Source: Kappaphycus alvarezii (Eukaryota > Rhodophyta > Florideophyceae > Gigartinales > Solieriaceae). Taken from it: a stretch of DNA of 64,000 nt. Below are positions 36,901-47,399 of this stretch, piece by piece. The translations under genes and the position numbers were made by a program. The notes under the pieces are model-generated. The model ran no database searches. It was not told the origin of the DNA and was given only the letters and a program-made list of their open reading frames with translations. The stretch lies in the NCBI GenBank assembly GCA_002205965.3, contig NADL03000590.1, positions 4,159,001 through 4,223,000 of the forward strand, in the 5' to 3' direction. Position 1 is the stretch's first letter, and the number at the start of each line of letters is the position of its first letter.

Positions 36901-37339
36901 GAGAGGAAAAAGTGTGGGGAAACAGGCTGCGTAGGTCGTGAATTTGTAGCGCTGCATGAGCTACGTCATGAGGCTTTATGATGGACAAAGCGAGTGACCA
37001 CATGCAATTAGACGAGCTTTCAACAGGTTTAGGCCAACGGGGGCGGCGTGTCAGGATATGAGCAGTCTGATATCTTAGGGTTGACAGAGCTAATCGTGCC
37101 AAGTGACATGAATATTGTAAAAGTACGTGGAGAATAAGCTTCCCATCGTTGATGCAGTAAAGTAACCGAAGAGAATCGCTACAAGTATTTCCAAGGACCA
37201 GTGTTACTGTACTGTTTATCCTGTTCAGTACTTTGCATTCTCGCCGCAAACCGCGCTATTTACTCTAATTGCCAAATCCTAGAGGGGAGACCTAATGAGT
37301 AGCACATAGCCGCGAAAAATCCCCTTCAACCTCTGCCCT
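30960..37339. other. Intergenic region with GTAC motifs and weak ORFs
   Basis: No gene I can support. GTAC-type motifs occur at about 31532-31550, 31961-32018, 32238-32272, 32451-32470 and 34193-34225. Candidates are weak: a 164-codon frame at 31483-31977 (+) starting ATG with a GTAC motif inside; a minus frame at 33447-33830 with a hydrophobic 'GSGLLILGGLLYLVFG' segment but no ATG start; and minus frames at 35847-36299 and 36563-37249. In the last, a different frame near 36764-36708 reads 'LYIVDFDSSCTSIETHF', which sounds coding but is followed by a stop. Confidence 0.4.
31483..31977 (+). CDS. Doubtful hypothetical ORF
   Basis: ATG-initiated, 164 residues, with a Cys/Gly-rich C-terminal part (CGCVVFGGFGCGEYCTCGF). 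No signal peptide or known domain. A GTAC motif is included in its N-terminal third (LYSTVLYA), which argues against it being coding. Confidence 0.15.
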   Translation: MQSINSTGAIPSGMPYLYSTVLYARDYSGHIIPAAGAERELETLILSDTDSFTLPQGRHVGPPFTHLECGQDIVSPSQGAANMRGGQRNRLRTRRTDWSPDARNGALILHATCGCVVFGGFGCGEYCTCGFDGPKITLVCIHGLGVLCLIKDTRWERVLSTYVL

Positions 37340-38665
37340 CTAGAGTTCCTCGGCAAAACTCAATCCACTTCTAAACATCGCTCGCACGGGAGCCAGCAAC
37401 GCATGCGCCGCCTTGACTGGGACATACTTTGTGTAACAGGTCGCTAGCATCCCATCCACCACCAAGTCACCGTGCTCCGTTTGCGGATTAAACAAACCTC
37501 TGGCTCGTACTCCGTGCTTCACTTCCGTCACTCTTTCAACGCCATCCTCCCCACTTTTAACTTTCCACACCCCGTCCCCAACTCGCACATCCTCAACCAC
37601 ACTCATCTCCTTGTCGCATCCTTTTCTCATCCCTCTACACACATACACCACGTGTCCCTCTGTCGCCGTCATCGTCACCTCCATTCCAGCCACAATCCTC
37701 ACATATCTCTTCCCTACGTACCGCCCATCACGATGCGTCCACATAAACACACGACTAAACGCATCACTTGCCACACGCACCATGTCAGCCGTCTGCAAAT
37801 CCTCCACCCGTATCAACCCCTTTCCATACACTTCAACCTTGGCGTCTGCCGGTAAACAAATCCCATCGTCATCGTCATCATCGCCATCGTCTCCATCCCC
37901 CATGGCCTCGGCCGTGCCATCACCACCGTCCTCATCAACACCCATAGTCGCTTCCATCGTCATCGATGGCGATGGGTCCTCCATGTCCCCATTATCAATC
38001 CCGGTGGTCGGAGTCATAGGCTCTTGCGGTCCATTCGTAGGCACAACAGACGGGCTACTACTCGCCATTTCAACGGATCCCATAGGACTCGGAGTAGGAA
38101 ATGCAACTGGAGTCTCACCCATAAAACCAGAATCTCTCGGGGCGGGTTGCAAGGTTCGGCCTGCATCTCCAGATCCCGTTGGACAGCAACCGTACGTGCC
38201 ATCGTCCTGGAGACAACAACTCTGATTGATGCAACATACGCCATCGGGGCAAAGAACACCGGGCTCTGCTTGACCGGTTTCAAGATCAATGCATCTCACT
38301 TGGCCCATTGCATTTACACAGCGGACTGGGCTTTCGACGGAACAACGATCGAATGGCGGTGTGCAACAATTGGAGGTGTTGGAGGTGCACAGTGTTCCCA
38401 GCACAATTCTATCAGTGCCTGCAGAGGGGCAACGGGTTCGGCCTCGGGCATCGACGCAAAAGTTAGATGTGGTACAGAAAGGGGTGCGACTAGGGCAGCA
38501 CACGTTGTTGGGGCAGCATGTCTGGGAAAGGAGGCATACGTTGGAGGAAGAGGGACATGTGCCTCGGTTGGGGGAGGGTTGGCGGATGAGAAATGGAAGG
38601 GCGTGGGTGAGGGAAATGAGGACGAGGAAAAGGAGTGGTGTAAGGGAGGGCGTGTGAAGGGCCAT
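37340..38665 (-). CDS. Secreted Cys-rich protein with hedgehog-type Hint/Hog domain
   Basis: 441 residues from the ATG at 38665, single exon. Signal peptide about 1-22 (LLFLVLISLTHA). Residues 37-161 are Cys-rich with repeated CC pairs. Residues 165-268 are a Ser/Thr/Pro linker ending in an acidic Asp/Gly run. The Hint domain begins at Cys270 (ICLPADAKVEVYGKGLI). It has the TxxH block as T335-E-G-H338, and the hedgehog-like end 'HGDLVVDGMLATCYTKYV' (398-415). By analogy with hedgehog autoprocessing, Cys270 would attack the preceding peptide bond and release the N-terminal part, possibly lipid-modified. The residue before Cys270 is Ile, whereas hedgehogs have Gly. There is no C-terminal Asn-Cys, so this is not an intein. 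Confidence 0.88.
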   Translation of the reverse strand: MALHTPSLTPLLFLVLISLTHALPFLIRQPSPNRGTCPSSSNVCLLSQTCCPNNVCCPSRTPFCTTSNFCVDARGRTRCPSAGTDRIVLGTLCTSNTSNCCTPPFDRCSVESPVRCVNAMGQVRCIDLETGQAEPGVLCPDGVCCINQSCCLQDDGTYGCCPTGSGDAGRTLQPAPRDSGFMGETPVAFPTPSPMGSVEMASSSPSVVPTNGPQEPMTPTTGIDNGDMEDPSPSMTMEATMGVDEDGGDGTAEAMGDGDDGDDDDDDGICLPADAKVEVYGKGLIRVEDLQTADMVRVASDAFSRVFMWTHRDGRYVGKRYVRIVAGMEVTMTATEGHVVYVCRGMRKGCDKEMSVVEDVRVGDGVWKVKSGEDGVERVTEVKHGVRARGLFNPQTEHGDLVVDGMLATCYTKYVPVKAAHALLAPVRAMFRSGLSFAEEL

Positions 38666-38679
38666 GGGAGTGATGAGTG

Positions 38680-39680
38680 GATGGATGATAAGTGTGTGAG
38701 TGGGTGGCGGGGGTGGAGATTGAGGGAAGGGGCCGCAGTTATGAACAATGGAAGCGGCCTTGACGTAGCATGCGATGACGACAGGTGAAATGGAAAAGAT
38801 GCTTGCTGGATACCTCTCTGCGCTTTGTTCTCGAAATGGTTGGCGACTTCGGCTGTTGGGTGCCTAGGAAAAGACTACATCCTATGCCTGGAGGATTGCA
38901 GTAGCTGTTCAAGGGCTTTCGTTGGCCTCCCTGCCCCTCAGTTGACCGTTATTGCCCCATTCCACCATTTTTTTTCGGAAAAAGTCATATTGCGGTCTCA
39001 AGCGCCGTAGACGGCCAAGGCCATTGCTGTAACAATACGAATCGATTGGAGAACCATTTTGAGAATGACCGTTTTTTTACAGTTTGAAATAAGCAAGGCA
39101 GCAATGGCCAATCATGTCCTCACAAAATCATGCCAACCTTTACCTCATGTGATTGGCCAGAGTGCTTTTCATGAAAACCAAAAAAGGCCATATTTTTGTT
39201 CTCTTCGTCACCTGATAGGAATACGTGGCCCAATTGTATACAACTATTGCTTTTATTAAAAAGTCCTCAGTACTACGACCAGTTTATGTGTAAACACCTA
39301 CAGTACACACATACACATACTGTACTGTACCTTACTGTACATTACAGGTACATGTACAGTAGAGTACCATTGTACAGTAATTTTTAATGTACAGTACTTT
39401 CTCACTTTCATTGTGTGTGTAACGCAGTCAAGTCGCTACAAAATTAATTTTGAATAGGCTCACTAAATTCTGCGTGTTGCGGGGCACGACAAGTTACAGA
39501 CGCCGCACATGTGGACCAAATAGTGTATTGTACAGTAATATTATAGAATTTCTAGTGTGTGTGCAGCTGCGGGTGGCAGCACCACCAATACTGTACAAGA
39601 AGACCTTTTTCGCTTACGGTATTAGACCCCGCAACCAATGAGGGGGGGCACTCTGAAAGAGCCAATAGTTTCTGCGCAAC
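38680..39680. other. Intergenic, GTAC-rich
   Basis: No gene seen. Upstream region of the Hint/Hog gene, followed by a dense GTAC-type cluster at 39300-39398 and ending at the 5' LTR of copia A. Confidence 0.6.
39300..39398. repeat. GTAC-type cluster
   Basis: About 100 bp with at least eight copies of GTAC-centred units (CAGTAC, CTGTAC, TGTACAG). One of the densest clusters in the window. Confidence 0.8.
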
Positions 39681-39871
39681 TGCCAGACAATGTCAGCTGT
39701 ATGCGGCGGCAGTCACTTTAGATTGACTTAGATATTTTGTGAGCTGAACCTCGAGCTGAGCTCGGAGGTTAAGGACAGACTGTTACAAGAACATGTGGTT
39801 CATTTTCCAGACTAATAAATATAATAAATACGCAACCCAGGATAGCTGGGAAAGTCACCTTTCATCTTAAA
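39681..39871 (+). repeat. 5' LTR of copia A
   Basis: About 191 bp, starts TGCCAGACAATGTCAG, ends CTTAAA. It closely matches 44732-44925. TGGTAGC follows at 39872, which pairs with the 3' end of initiator tRNA-Met as in many Ty1/Ty3 elements. Confidence 0.9.
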
Positions 39872-39884
39872 TGGTAGCATCGCC
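39872..39884 (+). promoter_or_regulatory. Primer binding site of copia A
   Basis: TGGTAGC directly adjoining the LTR. The expected tRNA is initiator Met; only the first seven bases are convincing. Confidence 0.5.
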
Positions 39885-39960
39885 ACGAGTTGACACTCAA
39901 CACTACAACTCCCTCAACTCTCTCAAACTTCTTTTCATTTTGTTTTCTTCTGCCTACATA

Positions 39961-40940
39961 ATGTCGGACCAAGACCCCGTTACCAAATTGCCCAAGCTCA
40001 ACAACTCCAAGGACTACATACACTGTCGTCGTCGTGTTCATGCATACATCCGCAGGAATGACTTTGAGCTCCTTTGTTTTTCAGAACAACCCGTCAATGC
40101 CCCGCATCTGTTCGTAAGAAGTGGCTGGAGGCCATGATCAAGGCCAAGTCCGCGATTGTACTCAGCCTTGGTTCCGGCCCATTGCCTCAAATGAGTACGA
40201 TCACTGATGACGATGACCGAACGGCACAAGAATTATGGAATGGTTTGACAAGTCTCTTTACAACCTCGAATGCTCAAGCTATTTTGAACTTGGAAAATGA
40301 ACTCAAGTCGCTCCGTTTCGAGGATTATGCTAGTTGGGATGAATATCTGGACTCTTTTCATGAAATCATTGGCAATTTGGCATCTTACGATTCACCAATT
40401 GGGGAGGAAGAGAAAGCTTCAAAATTGTTAAGGACTTTGCGGGAATCTTTTGCGCCGCTGGCAATGGTGGCCCAAACAAGTGATTTGTCGTTGGAGAAAG
40501 TTGTCATTGCTGTTGAAGGAGAATTGTCACCCCGTTTGAGGAAGAAAGATGTTGAGAAGAAGCATGATGATGATAAGCCGAAGGCTAATGCTTCTAAGTG
40601 GAAGAAGAATGGAAACTCTGCTGTGAAGGAAGGGTTTGTGGATAAGAAGAAGCACCCGCAGAATGTCAAGTATTATGTATGTGGAAGGCATGGATACTAT
40701 GCTAAGGACTTCTGGTACAGGCAAGTTGATCATGGATCTTCAAGCACAAGAGGAAGGGGCCGTGGTTTCAATTTCAATCGTGGCCGTGGACCTGAAAGAG
40801 ATTTTGGCGGAGGTGGTTTTGGAAGAGGTTTTGGAAGAGGTATGCACGACTATGGAAGCTATGAACCAACACACAAACCCACTTTGGTAAAAACGTTCAA
40901 GATAGTCAACTTCCATTCTACAAAAGGGGTCAACAGGTGA
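39961..40940 (+). pseudogene. Gag of copia A (UBN2-type)
   Basis: Starts at the ATG at 39961 (MSDQDPVTKLPKLN). A frameshift occurs between about 40074 and 40137, after which the frame is open to 40940. The central part matches the copia Gag fold ('AQELWNGLTSLFTTSNAQAI', then 'LRTLRESF'). The C-terminal part is Gly/Arg-rich. The expected zinc knuckle reads YYVCGRHGYYAKDFW, having lost the second Cys, the His and the third Cys, so nucleic acid binding by that motif is gone. Confidence 0.85.
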
Positions 40941-43900
40941 ATCCGCAAGCCAACATGCATACGCAGGGCAGCAATAGTGGTCAAAACCAACCTGACAATT
41001 ATCATAGAAACAACTTTTATGGTTTCATGGCCAAGGTTAAGTTCAGAAGCTCTATCGCGTCTTGTGGAAGTCATAAGTCTGATGAATCGCTTCTTGACTC
41101 AGGTGGTTCGCACAATTTTTGCTATGACAAGAATTCGTTTGTTTAGTATGTGGGTATGGAAAAGGAAGATGTTCACTCTGCTTCAAGTGTTTCATATGTC
41201 ATCGGAAAATGTCTTGTGTATTTGTCTGTTGATGGTGGTGTTTGTTTGGAAGCTTTTCACGCTCCAGAGTTTACGACGAACATTTTGTCGGTTGGAAAAT
41301 TGTCAAAATTTTTCACTGTGTTGTTCACTGAGGATCCACCGGCCCTCAATGGGGTGAGCACATGCTTCTTAATGAGACGAGGTCAAAAATTCATTGTGTT
41401 TCAAACCTAAATTGAGAATGGATTGTACATAATCAAGTTGGGTCGGGCCTCTCGGAGTCATGTTGCAAACTTGAGATCAATTTATAACATCAAGAAAGTA
41501 AATATGGATCTCGCTTTGGAATGGCACATCAAGACCGGACACTCCAGTGCTAAAAGGTACATGATGCTCTCACAACTACTCCCAGATGTGCCAATGTTCC
41601 CCTTTAAAGTTCTTCTTGGCATAACATGTGTTCCTTGTTCGATCTTTAAGGCAAAGAGGGCACCTATTTCGGATTTACCACAGACAACAAGTGATCCTTT
41701 GGAGCTCATCCACATGGCAATTTTAGGATCACTCAATCCGGTATCAATATCTGGTAACAAGTGCGGAATGGGAATAGTGGATGACCAAACTGCCGAGACC
41801 GATGTATTTTTCTTCAAAAAAAAAGAGTGACGTGACTCAGAACCTAATGGAATACCAAGCGAGGAGCGAACGGGTAACAGGATTCAAGCTGCAAGGCATC
41901 CGACTTGACGGTGCGGGAGAGAAAAGAACTGTGGCTATTGAAAACCATGCTCGAGAATCAGGAATTTAACTTCAATATTCTCCACCACATGCTCCGCAAA
42001 GCAATGGGGTTGCGGAACGTTTCATGCAGGAGTTGTCTTTGAGAGGTCGTGAATTTTTAGGCGGCTCGGATTTGGACAAGATATTTTGGGAAGAGTCAAT
42101 ACGGCATAGAAATTGGTTGCACGACAGACTTTCATCCGAGAGCATTGAAGGTCGCATCCCTATACTGGAATGGAAGTCGAACACCAGGGTCAAATATGAA
42201 TGCATGCAATCATTTGGTGCGAAAGGTTTCGCGTTTCAGTACACCTCGCCGACTCAACCCAGGAAAAAGTTGGCTGCAAGGTCGGTGCCTGGGTATTTTG
42301 TTGGTGTTCACAGTGATGAGAGGTTGTTTCCAGTTTATGTACCGGAAACCAGGAATGTCATCTTGGTAAGGAGGGATGACTTCAGAGCAATTGATTCTTC
42401 GATTTTGCCTGGAGTGGAAGCAATTCTGGATGGACTATCTCGCCAGTCTTTGGTGGAAAGGAAAGATTCAACAAATGGCCAAGCTGAAGAGGGGCTTCAG
42501 CAGGCTCTTCAAGTGGAACATACTGTTATGCACTCATTTGCAGCAAGGAAGAGGAAGTTGTTTGATGCTCGCGTTCCTAATTCATTTCAGGATGCCATTT
42601 TGCACAAGGATTGGCGCGATGCAATCGATCGTGAGTATAATGCACTTGTGTCCCGGAATTTATGGAGGTATGTCAATCGTACTCAAGAGATGAACCCATT
42701 GCCACACACTTGGGTTTTCAGGTTGAAACCTTTGGATGCTGATGGACAAGAATGTCTTCATAAAGCAAGGTGTTGTGTGCGCGGTGATTTGCAAGATCCG
42801 ACTTTCGACTTCGATCCAACCGCCCTGTACGCGCCCGTAGCGTCATATGAGTCAATAAAAATGTTGTTTGCAATTTCTGCTCGAGATGGCTTGATCGTCG
42901 AAGTAGGGGATGTTGCCAAAGCGTACTTGTATGAGATTGATTTTCCGGTGGTGATGGAGCAACCAACGGACTCAAGTGGAAAGGAAGCAAGACCAGATCA
43001 ATTTTTTGAATTTTTGCCGTCCATGTATGGATTAAGGCAGGCTGGAAAGATTTGGGGTTCACTTCTTTGCGAAACACTTATCAGTTGGGGGTTTACTCAG
43101 TCTACAGTTGACCCAAGGGTGTTCTTTAAGGTGGTTGACAGGGAGTTTATTATTGTTTTGATTGTGGTTGATGATATGGATTTCGCCTTCAACTCGACTT
43201 GACTCTTGGATCACTTCACGGCGAGGTTAGGTGCAACATTTGATGTGAAATTGTTTGGCAAACTTAGGACATTTGTTGGCTGGGAAGTGACTCAACGTAT
43301 GGATGGAATACTTGTAACTCAGTCGCGATATGTTCGAGAGGTTTTGCAGAAGCACCACATGCAGGATGCCAATGGAGTTTGGACACCTTTGCCCGTCGAT
43401 GCTGACCTTGCACCAAGACGTGTAGATGAACTTCAACTAGCACCGCAAGCTCATTCACACTTTCGCATGTCAATTGGTGAACTGTTATATCTTGCCGTAT
43501 GCTCACGCCCTGATATATCGTTTGCAGTTTCAGCTTTGGCCCGTAACGTTCATGGACCAACGGCCAGGCACATCGGTTACTTGAAAATGATCTTGAGGTA
43601 TTTGTCTGGACGTCGTGATTTGGGAATACTGTATCGCTCTAATTGTAAGGAATCTGACCTTGGACTTCAAGCTTATGATGATTCGGATTGGGCAGGATGC
43701 AAGGCTACTAGGAAGTCGACGACTGGTTTTGTTATCACTTTGAATGGCGCAACGATAAGTTGGAAAAGTATCAAGCAGACTGTGGTTTCTTTATCATTGG
43801 CAGAGGCGGAATACATAGCCATGTCTACATGTGCTAAAGAGCTGGCCTGAATTCGTAGCTTGTACTGGGAAATGATGCACAAGCAAGTCTACAATGAGTC

Positions 43901-44144
43901 GATTCATTTGCCGATCACAACTGTGTTCATTGACAACAGCGCTGCTATCTCGATGGCAGGACAGGAAAACATTTCAGCACGCAGAAAACATGTGTAATTC
44001 AAGTATCATTACGCTCGATATTTGATTCAGACTGGGCAACTCAAGTTGCAGTGCATTCCCACAACCGATCAGCCAACTGACATGCTGACCAAGCCAGTTG
44101 CTGCTCTTGTTTTGTTCAAGCATCGTCGAAATTTGATGGCCTAA
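40937..44144 (+). pseudogene. Pol of copia A: protease, integrase, RT, RNase H
   Basis: The frame from 40937 carries the protease motif LDSGGSHNF (about 41095) and the pre-integrase HHCC finger (HIKTGH...CVPC, about 41525-41640). Integrase starts with IHMAILGS at about 41710, where copia integrases have Asp, so the first catalytic Asp is lost. RLDGAGE (41900) and NGVAER (42005) hold the other two. After the frameshift the RT frame includes 'HKARCCVRGD', 'EVGDVAKAYL' and the catalytic 'VVDDM' (about 43168). RNase H reads 'YDDSDWAGCKATRKSTTGFV' and 'SLAEAEYIAM'. Stops lie at 41144, 41408, 41967, 43200, 43848 and about 43995. Confidence 0.92.
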
Positions 44145-44731
44145 GTTGGATCGAAAAATGGAAACAGATGTGGAAGAAAACGAGAGTTGTACGAAGACCA
44201 AGATGTTGCAGGTTGAGAAGTATTTGGTGTTATGGAATTGATGTTAATGTGTTTTGGTTTTGATTATTGCGGCAAAAATAAAAGTTATTTTTCATTTTAA
44301 TAACTTGATAGATTTCATAGCCTACCACAATTGAACACGAACCCTTTAGGCCACGGACGCAAGAAACTGGTTAGTAGCCTAATTTTAAACCTCTCCGAGG
44401 AGCGAAGCTCAACTCAGTCGTATCTGAAGAAGATCTTGGAAACCTTGGCTAGGAACAGGCGTCACTGCGCGACTGATGTATTCCGGAGCATTTGTTGACA
44501 GCGGAAGCTTTGACGAGGGCAGCAAGGAGCATTTGGTATTTATTCCCGGACCTGTTTTTTTGAAAGTTTGAGTTGGGCCAAGTTGTGGAATTTGCATTGC
44601 TGGAGGCAATAATAGTTTTATAATTAAATTTGTGATGTATCAGTGGCACAGTGAGATAAAGAGCGATAAGGCTCTGATTGGAAGGCGAAGAGGCCATCAG
44701 TTCGAAGCTGACTGCTGACTCCGAGGAGGGG

Positions 44732-44925
44732 TGTCAGACAATGTCAGGTGTATGTGGCGTCAGTCACTTTAGATTGACTTAGATATTTTGTGAGCTGAAT
44801 CTCGAGCTGAGCTTGGAGGTTAAGGACAGACTGTTACAAGAACATGTGGTTCATTTTCCATGCTAATAAATACGCAACCCAGGAGAGCTGAGAGAGAGAG
44901 AATGGACATCACCTTTCATCTTACA
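44732..44925 (+). repeat. 3' LTR of copia A
   Basis: 194 bp, TGTCAGACAATG to CTTACA, same orientation as 39681-39871. It includes an AG dinucleotide run (about 44887-44901) not present in the 5' copy. Confidence 0.9.
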
Positions 44926-45037
44926 GTAACAAGGTCCTCTCGAGAAATAAATATAGTCATAAGTTAGCGAACTTCAAAAAGAAGATAATTAAGACGAAAT
45001 ATGATAAATCATTTACTCACACAATTCATGGGACATC

Positions 45038-45333
45038 TGCACCCAAATGAATACGCAATGTATCGCGTCATGGCTGAGAAGCTGTCATGTTATTACTGTA
45101 AGGAAAATTACAGTACCGTTGGCTTGCGGCATATCTACAGTGCACCGCCCCGTTACACTCTCCCACCTCCGACGGAACAACAGAGAGAAGTTTGAACAGC
45201 GTAGACGCACCCGTCCGTTGTCTCACCGAGGTGTTCAGCCCCGGCCCTCTTTGTAAAATAATACTTTACTTTCCCTATCCCTAGTCCACCCAGCCTACCT
45301 ACGACTTACTGATAACTACCTCTGGTCGCACAA
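45038..45333 (+). repeat. 5' LTR of copia B
   Basis: Starts TGCACCC. It shares with the right copy the segments from TCGCGTCATG through 'TTACTGTAAGGAAAATTAC' to CTGGTCGCACAA. TGGTAC (45334) follows as a putative primer binding site, the same first six bases as in the gypsy element. Confidence 0.75.
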
Positions 45334-45477
45334 TGGTACAGTAGTGAGGTTACAAAGCGGTAAACACGAAAATCTGGATTCGTTTGCTGTTTTATTTCCT
45401 GTTTCCTTTCTTGCCCACCAAACCTCATCCAAATCTCAAACCGTAGACAACTTTATGAAGATCTCAGCACAGAACCC

Positions 45478-47150
45478 ATGGCTCCTACTGCGCCCTCCAA
45501 GTTCAAGTCTACTGTGGACAAGATCATGAAGAAGATTGCCACTTCTTCGTTCCGAGATGAACCTGCCGTTTCAACATAGCCGCTACAAAGTCTAAGATTG
45601 AATTCTTTTCTCCTCCTGTAAGCCCGAGTGGATCCCGCTCCGATACTCCGTTCACAACTCCCGACCCGGAGGATGTCAGCGAGTACCCGAAGGATCTCTT
45701 ACCACCTCCGAGTCAAGTCTTCACGGAAGCGTTTTTCGCAACCCATGTTCCCGATCTCTGTTTTATTTGACGTGGCTACGCTGTATGGATTCTCAGAGAT
45801 ACCGATGCCGTTTCCCATCCTACCTACCGCAGAAGACCCGAATAAGAAGAACAAGAAGATTTTTAAGTTGATCTGGCTTTGCTCCTTTATGGAGGGGAAT
45901 CCAGACTATGCCAAGAGTGTATTCGATAAGTATGAGGTGCCTCGTGGCTCTCCGAATCCGGTACTAAATTCTAGAAGCCCAAATGATGCGCTAAAGATGA
46001 CACAAGTCGCAAATGAGCCATCGATAATGCCGAACGAGCCCAATCCGCCGCAAGAGAATGTTAGAAGCCCCACAGAAATGGGAGGCTCGATACATTCCCC
46101 AAGGAATATAGGCGCAACTACTCGTATCGACCGCAATAATCAGATTATGATGCATCGGAAACCAATTGCTGACGCTGAATATCCTTACGAAGAACGTTCG
46201 AGGGAGCGCGCAGCAGCATTCCGCGCAAACAGTGGACAAGAAGACTCGCGCAAGGTAAATTACGTGCAGCAGATGTTCAAGGACTGTAAATTCTGTGGGG
46301 ACCTGAATCAAGACATTGAGGAGACTCTCAAGCTATATGGAATATGTGCTCGTCAGTACCCCCTTTCGAAGACTCAGAAGGCCGACTATTTCGTTCATAT
46401 GCTGGACAGGGCTGCTCGCAAGTTCTACTTTGAGAATTGCCACGATGGTATGAACTACGCTGAGATAGTCATGGCTATGGAAAGCGAGTATATATCCGAT
46501 GCAATGCAGCTACAAGTCAAGGGAACTTTAGAGACACTCCGCTTAAGGTCGTTCATGAACAAGAGGAACATTTTGGACGTCTCCGAAGTCCTTAGCAAAA
46601 TGGTTTCTCACATCAACGAGCTCGTTCCGCAATGTACTCCCGATTTTCGTAGTGACGCTCATAAAGTTGATTACCTTTGGAAAGCTGTAACCAGTTCCAA
46701 GATTGATCGCGTGTCCCGATCCAGAATATCATGTCTCAGGGATATTCTTACAATAAGTTCGTCACTACGCTTCATGAATCGATCCAAAACCTGCACCAAA
46801 TCCGTCTACTTACCGGCCCGAAGGGTAAAATATCCGGACCCTACATTACCGAGGGTCACAGCGGGTTCATAACTAATATCACTCGCTACGGTCGTAATCC
46901 GAGGCATTTTGGACGTTATGATGACCGATTTCGATTCCATGAGAGTAATCAAGGCCGTGGTCAAGACCGCTCTTTCGAAATGGCTCGTAAACGAAATGAG
47001 TGTCACAAATCCGGTGCAACCCACTGGAACCCTGGTCACCGATGCGCTCCTGGTGCTATGGAAGCTCACGCTCGCCGCAGAATCAGAAACGGGACTCCGC
47101 TACGCAAATTCGCGCCGGGTTCATCAAAGGGGAAGATGATTTTACTTGGA
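45478..47150 (+). pseudogene. Gag of copia B
   Basis: A start ATG at 45478 (MAPTAPSKFKSTVDKIMKK) precedes a stop and frame switches. The main open part is 45628-46872, whose C-terminal half is Gag-like and helical ('YFVHMLDRAARKFYFENC', 'GTLETLRLRSFMNKRNI'). A second frame around 46980-47030 reads CHKSGATHWNPGHRC, a zinc knuckle in which the second Cys is Ser. This assembles the particle in related elements. Here it is broken. Confidence 0.75.
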
Positions 47151-47399
47151 ATTTGGACGAGGGATCTGACATCGTTGCAAGGTCATCCGAAGACAATAAG
47201 AACTTGGAGGAATTTGACTCGCATTTCATTCAAACGAATGAGCTTGGAGAAGATGATTACTCGCCACCTGCCCGAAATCCTGTAGAAACTGCCGAACATG
47301 ACATTTTGCTCAGTCATATGATCTCTGCATTAGTCGACTCTAATAATAATTCTGTCCCGGGTTTTCGTCTAGGCGGCCGGGATTACCAGTAATACCTCG

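Larger units (their letters stand above)
39681..44925 (+). mobile_element. Ty1/copia LTR retrotransposon (copia A), near full length
   Basis: LTRs at 39681-39871 and 44732-44925 bound a complete gag-pol in copia order (protease, integrase, RT, RNase H). The flanking pentamers are GCAAC (39676-39680) and GTAAC (44926-44930), a target duplication with one mismatch. Pol is interrupted by two stops before integrase, a frameshift at an A-run (41814-41824) and a few stops later. The element is therefore relatively young but inactive. It has no antisense ORF, unlike its neighbours. Confidence 0.93.

Noticed and set aside
36563-37249. 228-codon minus-strand frame
   Set aside because: No domain and irregular composition. 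A different frame in the same place looks more coding, so this is probably chance or a decayed gene.
37472-38788. Plus-strand frames of 127-254 codons
   Set aside because: They are shadows of the Hint/Hog gene on the opposite strand, whose GC-rich codons and acidic linker keep the complementary frames open.
44926-45037. Gap between copia A and copia B as a possible nested insertion site
   Set aside because: Copia A has its own target duplication, so it is a neighbour rather than an insertion into copia B.
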